Assembly (NCBI GenBank): GCA_029939815.1
Contig: JAOZSF010000020.1
Span: forward strand, 1 to 12,571
Length of the DNA: 12,571 nt
Source: a bacterium
Lineage (GTDB): Bacteria; Auribacterota; UBA3054; B51-G9
Direction of reading: 5' to 3'
The first letter of the stretch is position 1. Every line of letters begins with the position of its first letter. The translations under genes and the position numbers were made by a program. Below are positions 5,802 through 12,200 of this stretch, piece after piece. The notes beneath the pieces are model-generated. The model ran no database searches. It saw only the letters and a program-made list of their open reading frames with translations, and was not told where the DNA came from.

Positions 5802-7232
5802 ATGAACGAACAAGATACAAATGTAAATCCTGTTGTTGACGAATCTCATATCAATAAAGTCTTTCTCTGGAAAGTTGCTTTTATTGCCGCAATGGGGGGA
5901 CTGCTTTTCGGTTATGATTTTATGGTCATTGGCGGAACTACGACTTTTTACGAAAAGTTTTTCGGTCTTAATGCTAAAACTTTAGGTCTAAGTGTTGGAG
6001 CGGCTCCAATCGGCTGTATCATCGGCGCGGGAATGTCGATGTTGCTCGGAGATAAATTCGGTAGAAAAAAACTACTTTTTGTTTCTGCTTTACTTTTTCT
6101 TATTTCCGCTGTTGGAACAGCTGTAGTTTCTGATTTCAATCTCTTTATGCTTATGCGATTAATCGGCGGAATGGGCATCGGACTCGCCGCTGCAATGGCG
6201 CCAATTTATATTGCTGAAATGGCTCCATCAAGTTATAGAGGGAAAGTTGTTACAGTAAATCAATTTACGATTATGATTGGAATTGTAGTGTCGCAGATTG
6301 TAAATTTGTTTATTCAGCAACACGGTGAAAAAGTTGTTGAAACCGCTGCTACTGCTGCTGCTGCTATGACTTGGAACGAAACGATGGGGTGGAGGCTTAT
6401 GTTTGGTGCGGAAGCTATTCCGGCTGTCGGTTTCTTAATTCTTATCTTGTTTGTTCCGTATAGCCCAAGATGGCTAGTAAAAAGAGGGCGAAACGATGAA
6501 GCTGAAGAAATCCTTAAAAAAGTCGGTGGTGATGCTTATGCAAAAGCTGAAATCGCTGACATTTCTTCTACAATTTCAAATGAAGAAGTTGCTAAAATTA
6601 ATTTTAAAGAAATCCTGCAACCTAAATTGTTCAAAATTATTCTTCTCGGTATGTTCCTCGCCGTTGTCCAGCAGTGGAGTGGACTGAACAGCATCTTTGC
6701 TTATTCACACCAGATATTCACCGATGCCGGCTTTTCAATTTCCGATGCGATGATGTCACTTGTCTTTCAGGGATTAACAATGATGATTTTTTGTATCATT
6801 GCTATGTTTATTGTTGATAAAGTAGGACGTAAAAGCCTTATGCTTTTCGGCGCACTCGGTATCGGCATAATTCACGTTATTATGGGATTGAGTTTCCAAT
6901 TTAATTTTGGGGGCGTTACTATTGTTATTCTCGTTATGGCGGCTATTGCTATTTATGCTGCTACACTTGCACCGGTTGTCTGGGTTCTTCTTGCCGAACT
7001 TTTTCCAAATAGAATTCGTGGAGTTGCAATGGGTATCTCGGTCATGGCGCTTTGGGTTGCTTATTTTATTCTTACGACAACTTTTCCAATCATGCGGGAA
7101 AAACTCGGTATGCCGATTACTTTCTGGTCGTATGCCGGTTTCTTATTTATTGCGTTTATTGTCATGAAAATTTATCTGCCTGAAACAAAAGGGAAATCAT
7201 TAGAACAAATTGAAAGAGAACTTGTGGACTGA
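5802..7232 (+). CDS. MFS sugar porter (XylE-like sugar:proton symporter)
   Basis: This 476-residue inner-membrane protein has about twelve hydrophobic segments and every sugar-porter signature: GGLLFGYD (32-39), GDKFGRKK (83-90), AEMAPSSYRG (138-147), SPRW (221-224), QQWSGLN (290-296), DKVGRKS (339-345), PVVWVLLAELFPNRIRG (391-407) and PETKGKSLEQIE (460-471). By alignment from memory with E. coli XylE, the proton-coupling residues correspond to Asp39, Arg119 and Glu204. Sugar-contact residues correspond to Gln154, Gln290, Gln291, Asn296 and Trp394. All are kept, so it should be an active symporter for a pentose or hexose. The loop between TM5 and TM6 contains an Ala-rich stretch coded by GCT repeats. 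GGAGA lies four bases before the ATG, and the gap to the upstream binding-protein gene is 19 bp, which implies one transcript. The substrate is unresolved (xylose, glucose or a similar sugar). Confidence 0.92.
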   Translation: MNEQDTNVNPVVDESHINKVFLWKVAFIAAMGGLLFGYDFMVIGGTTTFYEKFFGLNAKTLGLSVGAAPIGCIIGAGMSMLLGDKFGRKKLLFVSALLFLISAVGTAVVSDFNLFMLMRLIGGMGIGLAAAMAPIYIAEMAPSSYRGKVVTVNQFTIMIGIVVSQIVNLFIQQHGEKVVETAATAAAAMTWNETMGWRLMFGAEAIPAVGFLILILFVPYSPRWLVKRGRNDEAEEILKKVGGDAYAKAEIADISSTISNEEVAKINFKEILQPKLFKIILLGMFLAVVQQWSGLNSIFAYSHQIFTDAGFSISDAMMSLVFQGLTMMIFCIIAMFIVDKVGRKSLMLFGALGIGIIHVIMGLSFQFNFGGVTIVILVMAAIAIYAATLAPVVWVLLAELFPNRIRGVAMGISVMALWVAYFILTTTFPIMREKLGMPITFWSYAGFLFIAFIVMKIYLPETKGKSLEQIERELVD

Positions 7233-7252
7233 AGTGTTGGAAAGTGGGATTA

Positions 7253-7287
7253 ATTTCCCCTTTTGTAAAGGGAGAGAGGGGGATTTT
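7253..7287 (+). terminator. Probable terminator after the MFS gene
   Basis: CCCTTT (7258-7263) pairs with AAAGGG (7267-7272) around TGT. A wider pairing is also possible between the TTTCCCC arm and GGGGGATTTTT (7278-7287), which ends in a T-tract. It lies about 20 bases after the porter's TGA. The two pairings overlap, so the exact stem is uncertain. Confidence 0.4.
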
Positions 7288-7288
7288 T

Positions 7289-7383
7289 CTGAACGCTGAC
7301 ACCTGACAACAAGTCCAAGAACAATAAAACCAATAGGACCAGTAAGTCTTATCAGTCCAATATGTCCTATAAGATTAATAACA
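7289..7383. repeat. Composite short-period repeat leader before the epimerase gene
   Basis: Three 7-nt units (CTGAACG, CTGACAC, CTGACAA; 7289-7309) match the repeat at 4883. After a short spacer comes a degenerate 9-nt periodicity: ACAATAAAA, CCAATAGGA, CCAGTAAGT, CTTATCAGT, CCAATATGT, CCTATAAGA (7321-7374), with consensus near CCTATAAGT. The CCAATA core is also present in the 8-nt repeat at 1-39. The array ends before the AGGAGTT ribosome binding site at 7388-7394. Confidence 0.6.
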
Positions 7384-7401
7384 AAACAGGAGTTATAAGA
7401 A

Positions 7402-8352
7402 ATGAAATTACAAAATTATGAAATTAAAAGAGAAAAACTCGTACAACAATTTAAAAAAACTTTGTCCGAAAATCCAAACCTTAAAAACCAAAACCTTAAA
7501 CTCTCTTGGAGTAACTGGGGCTTCGGAATCGAACCACTTGAAGAATCCGTTAAACGCTTAAGCAGCAATGGTGTCGAATGGATTGAACTTCACGGAAACA
7601 GATACGGCGATGATCTCGGCTATAACGCGAAAGAAGTAAACGAAATTCTGGAAAAATACAATATGAAAGCGGCGGGTGTTTGCGGAATGTTCGGTCCGGA
7701 AAATGACCTCTCAAGTAATTCGGGTATCTCAAGACAAAATGCTATCGACTATATCAGAAGACAAATTGAACTTTGTAAAGATGTGGGTGGTTCTTATATT
7801 CTTGTTGTGCCAGGCGCTGTTGGCAGACCAAATGCTTACGATGATAGTGAGTTTGACCGCTCGGTAGAAACATTGCAGATTGTCGCTCCGGAATTTGAAG
7901 CTGCAGGTATTCAAGCTGCAATCGAACCTATCCGCGCCGCGGAAGTTTCTCTCGTAAATTCTTTTGTTGATGCTAAAGAATACATTAAAGCTGTAAATCA
8001 TCCGGGTATCGCTAACATTAACGGAGATGTTTATCACATGCAGGTTGGCGAAGCAAACATTGCTGAAAGTCTTGTTGATGCAGGAGATATGCTTGTAAAT
8101 CTTCATCTTGCCGATTCAAACCGATGTGCGCTCGGTGATGGTTCAATGGACATTGACGCGATTATCATGGCGTTATATGTAATTGGCTATACTGAAGGCA
8201 GAAGATTCGCAACACCGGAACCACTCGGTCCCGGCGGCGATCCTTACCCGGCAATGTTTGGCAAACCGGACAAGAATACTCTCGACAAACTTGTTGCTGA
8301 TTCAGTAAAGTACTGGAATGAGAGGGAAGCAGTTTTGAAAAATGAATTGTAG
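7402..8352 (+). CDS. Sugar epimerase/isomerase, D-tagatose/D-psicose 3-epimerase-like TIM barrel
   Basis: This 316-residue soluble protein is of the xylose-isomerase-like TIM-barrel (AP_endonuc_2) superfamily. The metal and catalytic set of ketose 3-epimerases is complete and in order: Glu175 (IEPIR), Asp209 (NGDVYHM), His235 (NLHLADSNR) and Glu273 (TPEPLGP). The spacings of 34, 26 and 38 residues are close to those in known D-psicose 3-epimerases. These enzymes use Mn or a similar metal to invert C3 of free ketoses. Other sugar-phosphate isomerases share the fold, so the reaction is a best guess. A charged extension of about 30 residues precedes the barrel (LKLSWSNWGFG begins the first strand). 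A good AGGAGTT lies seven bases before the ATG. The TAG stop codon lies within the GTAG that opens the REP at 8349, so the present C-terminus may have been set by insertion of that element. Confidence 0.82.
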   Translation: MKLQNYEIKREKLVQQFKKTLSENPNLKNQNLKLSWSNWGFGIEPLEESVKRLSSNGVEWIELHGNRYGDDLGYNAKEVNEILEKYNMKAAGVCGMFGPENDLSSNSGISRQNAIDYIRRQIELCKDVGGSYILVVPGAVGRPNAYDDSEFDRSVETLQIVAPEFEAAGIQAAIEPIRAAEVSLVNSFVDAKEYIKAVNHPGIANINGDVYHMQVGEANIAESLVDAGDMLVNLHLADSNRCALGDGSMDIDAIIMALYVIGYTEGRRFATPEPLGPGGDPYPAMFGKPDKNTLDKLVADSVKYWNEREAVLKNEL

Positions 8353-8371
8353 GAGTCCACGCTTTAGCGTG
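8349..8371 (+). repeat. Left REP of the REPtron
   Basis: It begins GTAGG-A-GTC and continues with the palindrome CACGCTTTAGCGTG (6-bp stem, 2-nt centre). GTAG is a known REP tetranucleotide. Its TAG (8350-8352) is the stop codon of the epimerase gene. A run of A follows (8372-8377), so it is not a terminator for the upstream gene. Confidence 0.8.
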
Positions 8372-8389
8372 AAAAAAGGTAAAAAACAA

Positions 8390-8734
8390 ATGTACGAATG
8401 GAGAAAGCTAAATAACCGGGAAAAAATCGAGCTTCTCGAATACAGAAAAGCAAACAAGAAGCCGTGGCATACTCCACCACATACCCAGGGAAACAAAACT
8501 TATTTCCTGATAACAGCGGCTTGTTACGAACACAACCGATGATGTATTTGTAATTTTGAAAAAACTTGGACAATTACATGGAAAGACTTCTTTTAAAACA
8601 TGGATATGTAGAAAAATGGGGTGACTGCCCTTTTTCCAGTTTTAAATTTTATTTGAACGATGTTGGAAGAGATGAAGCGAAAAAAATGGAGAGAGTATGA
8701 TGTTAGTGATATGGGGAAAGATTGGGATGTTTAA
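8390..8734 (+). pseudogene. RAYT (REP-associated tyrosine transposase, IS200-like Y1_Tnp) pseudogene
   Basis: Three pieces in three frames align with the RAYT layout. The N-terminal piece (8390-8542, 50 codons) reads MYEWRKLNNREKIELLEYRK... with WHTPPH and YFLITAACYEH, as in intact members, and ends at TGA. The middle piece (from 8538) reads DDVFVILKKLGQLHGKTSFK, matching the 'LGRLHGRTS' region. The C-terminal piece (from about 8590) reads LLLKHGYVEKWGDCPFSS...YLNDVGRDEAKK, and after a frameshift in the A7 run at 8680-8686 continues WREYDVSDMGKDWDV to TAA at 8732-8734. The segments that should carry the HUH (HYH) metal motif and the catalytic Tyr (the NYIHYNP region) are absent, so two internal deletions and at least one frameshift have inactivated it. 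Confidence 0.8.
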
Positions 8735-8742
8735 TTTTTTTG

Positions 8743-8765
8743 CACGCTAAAGCGTGGACACCTAC
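8743..8765 (-). repeat. Right REP of the REPtron, inverted
   Basis: On the minus strand it reads GTAGG-T-GTC and then CACGCTTTAGCGTG, differing from the left REP only at the sixth base. It ends three bases from the AraC gene's stop codon at 8769-8771. Confidence 0.8.
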
Positions 8766-8768
8766 AAC

Positions 8769-9668
8769 TTACTTAATCCCTCGCAGCTTTTTAAGGTATT
8801 CCATAGGAGTTGTTCCGATTACAGTTCTGAACTTTCGAGAGAAATAACTGCTGTTCCAGAATCCTGTTTTCATTGAAATGTCAATTACTCGGGATGAGGG
8901 ATTTTTATCCATCATTTTAACTGCCATGCCTATTCGTAATTTGATGAGATAATCAATAGGCGTACAATCGGTTATTTTCTTAAACGCTCTTAAAAAACTT
9001 GCAGCGGTCATTTCAGCTTCGTTAGCAAGAGTTTGCAGAGAAATATCTTCGGCGAAGTTTTTTTCCATGTAATCTATTGCTCTGCTTACTTTTATTAATG
9101 ATTTCGATAGCGGAATTTCTGTTTCGGAATAATAACGGCATAAGTTTATTACGATTGTTTTAAATAAATATTCGACAACATTACTGTATGACAACGGCTT
9201 ATTTTCAAATTCTTTTTGCATAAGCTCTATGTAACGAATAACAGTATTTAATTGAAGTGGATTGAGATGAAGCCGCGCTTTAAATTTATGGTATTTGCGG
9301 AAACAGGGTTCATGAAGAAATAATGTGTTAAAACCCGGGACAGCATTTAGTTCTTTTTGTACTTCCTTAAAAAAATCCCGCTTATATACTATATTGAAAA
9401 TATGAAGATTTTTTAACTTTTTGTTGCTATGAACCTGATTGCCGTGAATTACAAAAACATCGCCGCGCATTATCGGATATTCTTCTTTACCAACTACGTG
9501 GACTGATGTTCCACCAAGTATTATTGCTATCTCATCAAAAGAATGGATATGCGGCTTGCCTTCGGGAAGATTTATACAATTGTTTAGTCCGCAGTTACAA
9601 TTTCCGAACGGAAAGTCCAAGTGATTCATTTTACAGTGTAAATATTGTGTTAGTAATGTAAATATCAT
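8769..9668 (-). CDS. AraC-family transcriptional regulator
   Basis: This 299-residue protein has the usual AraC layout. The N-terminal cupin-like sensor domain (about 15-180) has His40, His42, Glu46 and His80 (GDVFVIHGNQVH), placed as in AraC_binding domains. The C-terminal DNA-binding domain with two helix-turn-helix motifs (about 200-299) includes ISLQTLANEAEMTAASFLRAFKK, VIDISMKTGFWNSSYFSRKFR and the closing GTTPMEYLKKLR. A cluster of cysteines (Cys24, Cys26, Cys31) before the sensor domain is unusual. It probably activates the divergent secreted glycosidase gene in response to a sugar. Two starts are possible: ATG at 9668, or ATG at 9629 (MNHLDFP), 13 codons later and closer to the usual domain start. 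Neither has a clear Shine-Dalgarno sequence. The 3' end abuts the REPtron. Confidence 0.9.
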   Translation of the reverse strand: MIFTLLTQYLHCKMNHLDFPFGNCNCGLNNCINLPEGKPHIHSFDEIAIILGGTSVHVVGKEEYPIMRGDVFVIHGNQVHSNKKLKNLHIFNIVYKRDFFKEVQKELNAVPGFNTLFLHEPCFRKYHKFKARLHLNPLQLNTVIRYIELMQKEFENKPLSYSNVVEYLFKTIVINLCRYYSETEIPLSKSLIKVSRAIDYMEKNFAEDISLQTLANEAEMTAASFLRAFKKITDCTPIDYLIKLRIGMAVKMMDKNPSSRVIDISMKTGFWNSSYFSRKFRTVIGTTPMEYLKKLRGIK

Positions 9669-9670
9669 TA

Positions 9671-9699
9671 TTGAATTATTTCACGTTTATTATTATACT
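9671..9699 (+). promoter_or_regulatory. Sigma70-type promoter for the secreted glycosidase gene
   Basis: TTGAAT (9671-9676), a 17-bp spacer and TATACT (9694-9699) are each one base from the -35 (TTGACA would be two) and -10 consensus hexamers. Transcription would start near 9706, giving a leader of about 79 nt before the ATG at 9785. Its -10 overlaps that of the divergent AraC promoter. Confidence 0.5.
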
Positions 9700-9720
9700 A
9701 TCTACAAAAATTATTGTAAA
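9692..9720 (-). promoter_or_regulatory. Sigma70-type promoter for the AraC-family gene
   Basis: Read on the minus strand, TTTACA (9720-9715), a 17-bp spacer and a perfect TATAAT (9697-9692). Transcription would start near 9685, giving a leader of about 17 nt to the ATG at 9668 or about 56 nt to the one at 9629. Confidence 0.6.
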
Positions 9721-9724
9721 GTAC

Positions 9725-9742
9725 ATTAACCAACAAATTAAC
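9725..9742. promoter_or_regulatory. Direct repeat, possible regulator site
   Basis: ATTAAC occurs at 9725-9730 and 9737-9742, a 12-bp period (about one helical turn); the second copy runs into the palindrome TAACGTTA (9739-9746). It lies just upstream of the AraC promoter and within the glycosidase leader. AraC proteins often bind direct repeats on one face of DNA, but half-sites are usually longer and about 21 bp apart, so this is weak. Confidence 0.25.
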
Positions 9743-9784
9743 GTTAGGCAAATATTAATTTTACTGATTATAAAAGAACAAAAC

Positions 9785-12142
9785 ATGAAAAAAATATTTC
9801 TAATAACCTTAATTCTCGGAGTAACAATTTTGAACGCGGAAACTAAAACTAATGACAGTTCTTTTTTCTTTGTAAAAAATTCTGACGCAAAAAATCTGAA
9901 AACAGTTACTTTTCATGGTATCCCTTTTGAAGTTCAACCCGAAGGTAACGCTTATAAAAATCTTGCTGCGGGTGTTTACGTTGTCGGAAAACCTGCGGAA
10001 AAACTTTTCTTTCTCGGAATGACTACCGAAAAGCCGGAATGCTCTGAATGGTGGGGAAGTGCGGAGCGCTTGTATGACAACACCAAACGTCTTTTTATTG
10101 GTGATAAAGTCGGGCAAATCAACATAGTTTTTGATGATAACACACAGGAAATATTTCCTTTACTTTTTGGCGTTAATATTTGGAATTATGAGCTGCTCAA
10201 TCCATTAAAACCGGGAGAAACTTTAACTACTTATTTCAGTTATCATCCAGAACCGTTTGCTTCCGACACAAACGCGGCGGCGCTTCTTGAAGACAGTCTT
10301 GTATTAATGACGAATGATGAACGCAAAGATTTCAAATATATTTTCGCGCTTGATTTTTCCGGAAAAACGGTCAGAGAAATTTCGCTTGTTCCTGACAGTT
10401 CAAAGGTTATGGGATTTCGTGTTACGGGAATTACGGGCTTAAAACCGGGGAATAATCTAAAAACAAACTCTTGGGAATCTACCGATAAATCTTTTTACCT
10501 TAAAAGAAAATATTTTCCGGCTATGGACAAACTCGCTCGCCGATTGTATCAATTCGATGATGAGCTGCCGGAAAAACTTGCTCCGGATTCACAGGAAAAT
10601 TATTCCGGTCCAAAAGTTAAATTTAACGGTTGCGGTTCCGCGAATATTTTTGCCAATGTTTATATGTACAACCTCAACGACATTATGAAAAATAAAGTCG
10701 ATGAAGACGGGATGATGCATACCTCTTCTAAAAACGCGCCGACATTTGGAAGTTATGTCGGTTGTGGTACTTTCAGAAACGGCGCCGGAAGTTATTATTC
10801 GCATATATGGACTCGCGATGTCGGCAGGTCGGTTATTGAAGCTCAGTTCGGAGGCGCACGCAATCGTGCATCGAACGCGGCAAAAAAAGCTCTTGAAATT
10901 TATCTTTACGACCCAAGCACGCGTTATAAACAGCCAAACTGGAAACGTATTGCTAACGCGTCAACTTTAAATAATTCCAACCTTTGGGAAAGTGTTTCAG
11001 GAAAAGAAAATGACGGGCACGGTACAATGATGCTTTTCGTTTATCACGTAGCAAGAACCGGTGGTCTTTCTCCCGAGTGGCTAAAAGAAAATTGGAAAAC
11101 AATTAATGATGCCGCTGAATGGATTTGCTGGCAAATGGAAAACCCGAAAGAATCGCACTTCAACGGTGTCCTTCATTCCGAAACTGAAGCTTCTACTCAG
11201 AAATATGGTGAATATGACCTCTTCTCAAATACAATGGCGTGCTATGGTTTGCGCGCATTGGCGCGTGTTGCCGAACAAACTAATCATAAAAAGGAAGCTG
11301 AACGTTGGTCGCAAAAAGCCGATGAACTTTGGGCGGGCATAATAAAAACTTTCACCACCGAACACCCGCGCTACGGAACTATTTTCGTTGATGACGCGAA
11401 TGACTGCTGGACTTATGAATACAAACGTTTTGCTCCGCTTATGCTTTCGCCTGATGTTTTTGGATATGACTTGGCCAAAACCGATCCTGAACTATATAAA
11501 ATTTGCGAGAATACTTATAAAGCGCAAAAAGAGGATTTCTTTAATTATGCTTCCGGGCGGCAAATGGGGTACGGTCAGGCGTTTATCACTCAAACCGCTA
11601 TTTTACTTGATGAATCAGAAGATATGGCTGGCTATCTTGAAAAAACAGGCGATTTTTGTTATCATCATACAGATCATAATTACATTGTGCCGGAAGGCGT
11701 GATTTGCCATCCGTCAGGAAGGTTTTGGTTTAGAAACGGTGACCTCGGGAATTCTATTCAGCAGGCGGAAATCGTTAAATGCGGAAGACTTTTATTGGGG
11801 ATTGACGATATGGAAAGTGAAGCCGGATTGAAAATTATCCCTCGATTGCCGGAAGGGTGGAATTCTATTGAAGTAGAAAATTATCCTATTCTTTATAACG
11901 GGAAGAATACGACTGTAAATATGAGTTACACAAAAGAAAATGACGGCTACAGACTAAAACTTAGTTCCGCAACGCCGATAAAAATTAATAAAATGCGTTT
12001 TGGTCCGTTCCCTGCTGATACAAAAGAATTAATTGCTGATGGAAAAGAAGTTAAACTTTTCAAAGTAGGGGAAAATATTTTTGGATACATTAATGGACAA
12101 AATAAACCGGAAACTTCAATCAACATTTTTTGTCGAATGTAA
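9785..12142 (+). CDS. Secreted six-hairpin (alpha/alpha)6-barrel glycosidase-like protein
   Basis: This 785-residue protein starts with a Sec signal peptide (MKKIFLITLILGVTILNA, cleavage likely after Ala18). It has no lipobox, so it should be periplasmic or exported. A beta-sandwich (about 20-290) is followed by a helical barrel (about 300-690). The barrel has SHIWTRDVGRS (Arg344-Asp345), NDGHGTMMLFVYHVAR, VLHSETEAST (Glu466, Glu468), YDLFSNTMACYGLRALAR, RQMGYGQAFITQTAILLD and RFWFRNGDLGNS. It closes with a small beta domain containing LKIIPRLPEGW, common at the end of GH78/GH63-like enzymes. It shares the Arg-Asp barrel motif with the cytoplasmic glycosidase at 1415, but the two are not close copies. 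The family and substrate are not assignable by eye. I chose the ATG at 9785 because the signal peptide begins there; an upstream TTG at 9671 would overlap the promoter. A sugar-binding lipoprotein gene follows 58 bp downstream. Confidence 0.75.
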   Translation: MKKIFLITLILGVTILNAETKTNDSSFFFVKNSDAKNLKTVTFHGIPFEVQPEGNAYKNLAAGVYVVGKPAEKLFFLGMTTEKPECSEWWGSAERLYDNTKRLFIGDKVGQINIVFDDNTQEIFPLLFGVNIWNYELLNPLKPGETLTTYFSYHPEPFASDTNAAALLEDSLVLMTNDERKDFKYIFALDFSGKTVREISLVPDSSKVMGFRVTGITGLKPGNNLKTNSWESTDKSFYLKRKYFPAMDKLARRLYQFDDELPEKLAPDSQENYSGPKVKFNGCGSANIFANVYMYNLNDIMKNKVDEDGMMHTSSKNAPTFGSYVGCGTFRNGAGSYYSHIWTRDVGRSVIEAQFGGARNRASNAAKKALEIYLYDPSTRYKQPNWKRIANASTLNNSNLWESVSGKENDGHGTMMLFVYHVARTGGLSPEWLKENWKTINDAAEWICWQMENPKESHFNGVLHSETEASTQKYGEYDLFSNTMACYGLRALARVAEQTNHKKEAERWSQKADELWAGIIKTFTTEHPRYGTIFVDDANDCWTYEYKRFAPLMLSPDVFGYDLAKTDPELYKICENTYKAQKEDFFNYASGRQMGYGQAFITQTAILLDESEDMAGYLEKTGDFCYHHTDHNYIVPEGVICHPSGRFWFRNGDLGNSIQQAEIVKCGRLLLGIDDMESEAGLKIIPRLPEGWNSIEVENYPILYNGKNTTVNMSYTKENDGYRLKLSSATPIKINKMRFGPFPADTKELIADGKEVKLFKVGENIFGYINGQNKPETSINIFCRM

Positions 12143-12153
12143 TCGACAAAAAA
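12126..12153. repeat. Inverted repeat spanning the glycosidase stop codon
   Basis: TTTTTTGTCGA (12126-12136) and TCGACAAAAAA (12143-12153) form an 11-bp stem around a loop holding the TAA stop codon. The 3' side is A-rich on both strands, so it lacks the U-tract of an intrinsic terminator. Read-through into the binding-protein gene at 12201 is therefore plausible. Confidence 0.45.
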
Positions 12154-12200
12154 ATAAGTAAAGCGACAAACGAATAACAATTCACTAAGGAAAAATCAAA

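Larger units (their letters stand above)
8349..8765 (+). mobile_element. Decayed REPtron: RAYT remnant between inverted REPs
   Basis: This 417-bp element is bounded by two inverted REP sequences (8349-8371 and 8743-8765) that match at 22 of 23 positions. It encloses fragments of a REP-associated tyrosine transposase. A RAYT gene flanked by its cognate REPs in inverted orientation is the described REPtron arrangement. It fills the whole space between the convergent epimerase and AraC genes. The transposase is broken, so the element could move only if a related RAYT acted in trans. Confidence 0.75.

Noticed and set aside
7289..7383. CRISPR-like array
   Set aside because: Units are only 7-9 nt, degenerate and without spacers; no cas genes are present.
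8358..8377. Left REP hairpin as a terminator for the epimerase gene
   Set aside because: An A-run, not a T-run, follows the stem on the + strand.
8342..8389. Upstream extension of the RAYT fragment from an ATG at 8342
   Set aside because: This ATG lies inside the epimerase gene and the extension is only a translation of the REP; RAYT similarity starts at the ATG at 8390.
9671..9784. 38-codon extension of the secreted glycosidase from a TTG start
   Set aside because: It overlaps the promoter region and would bury the clear signal peptide that starts at 9785.
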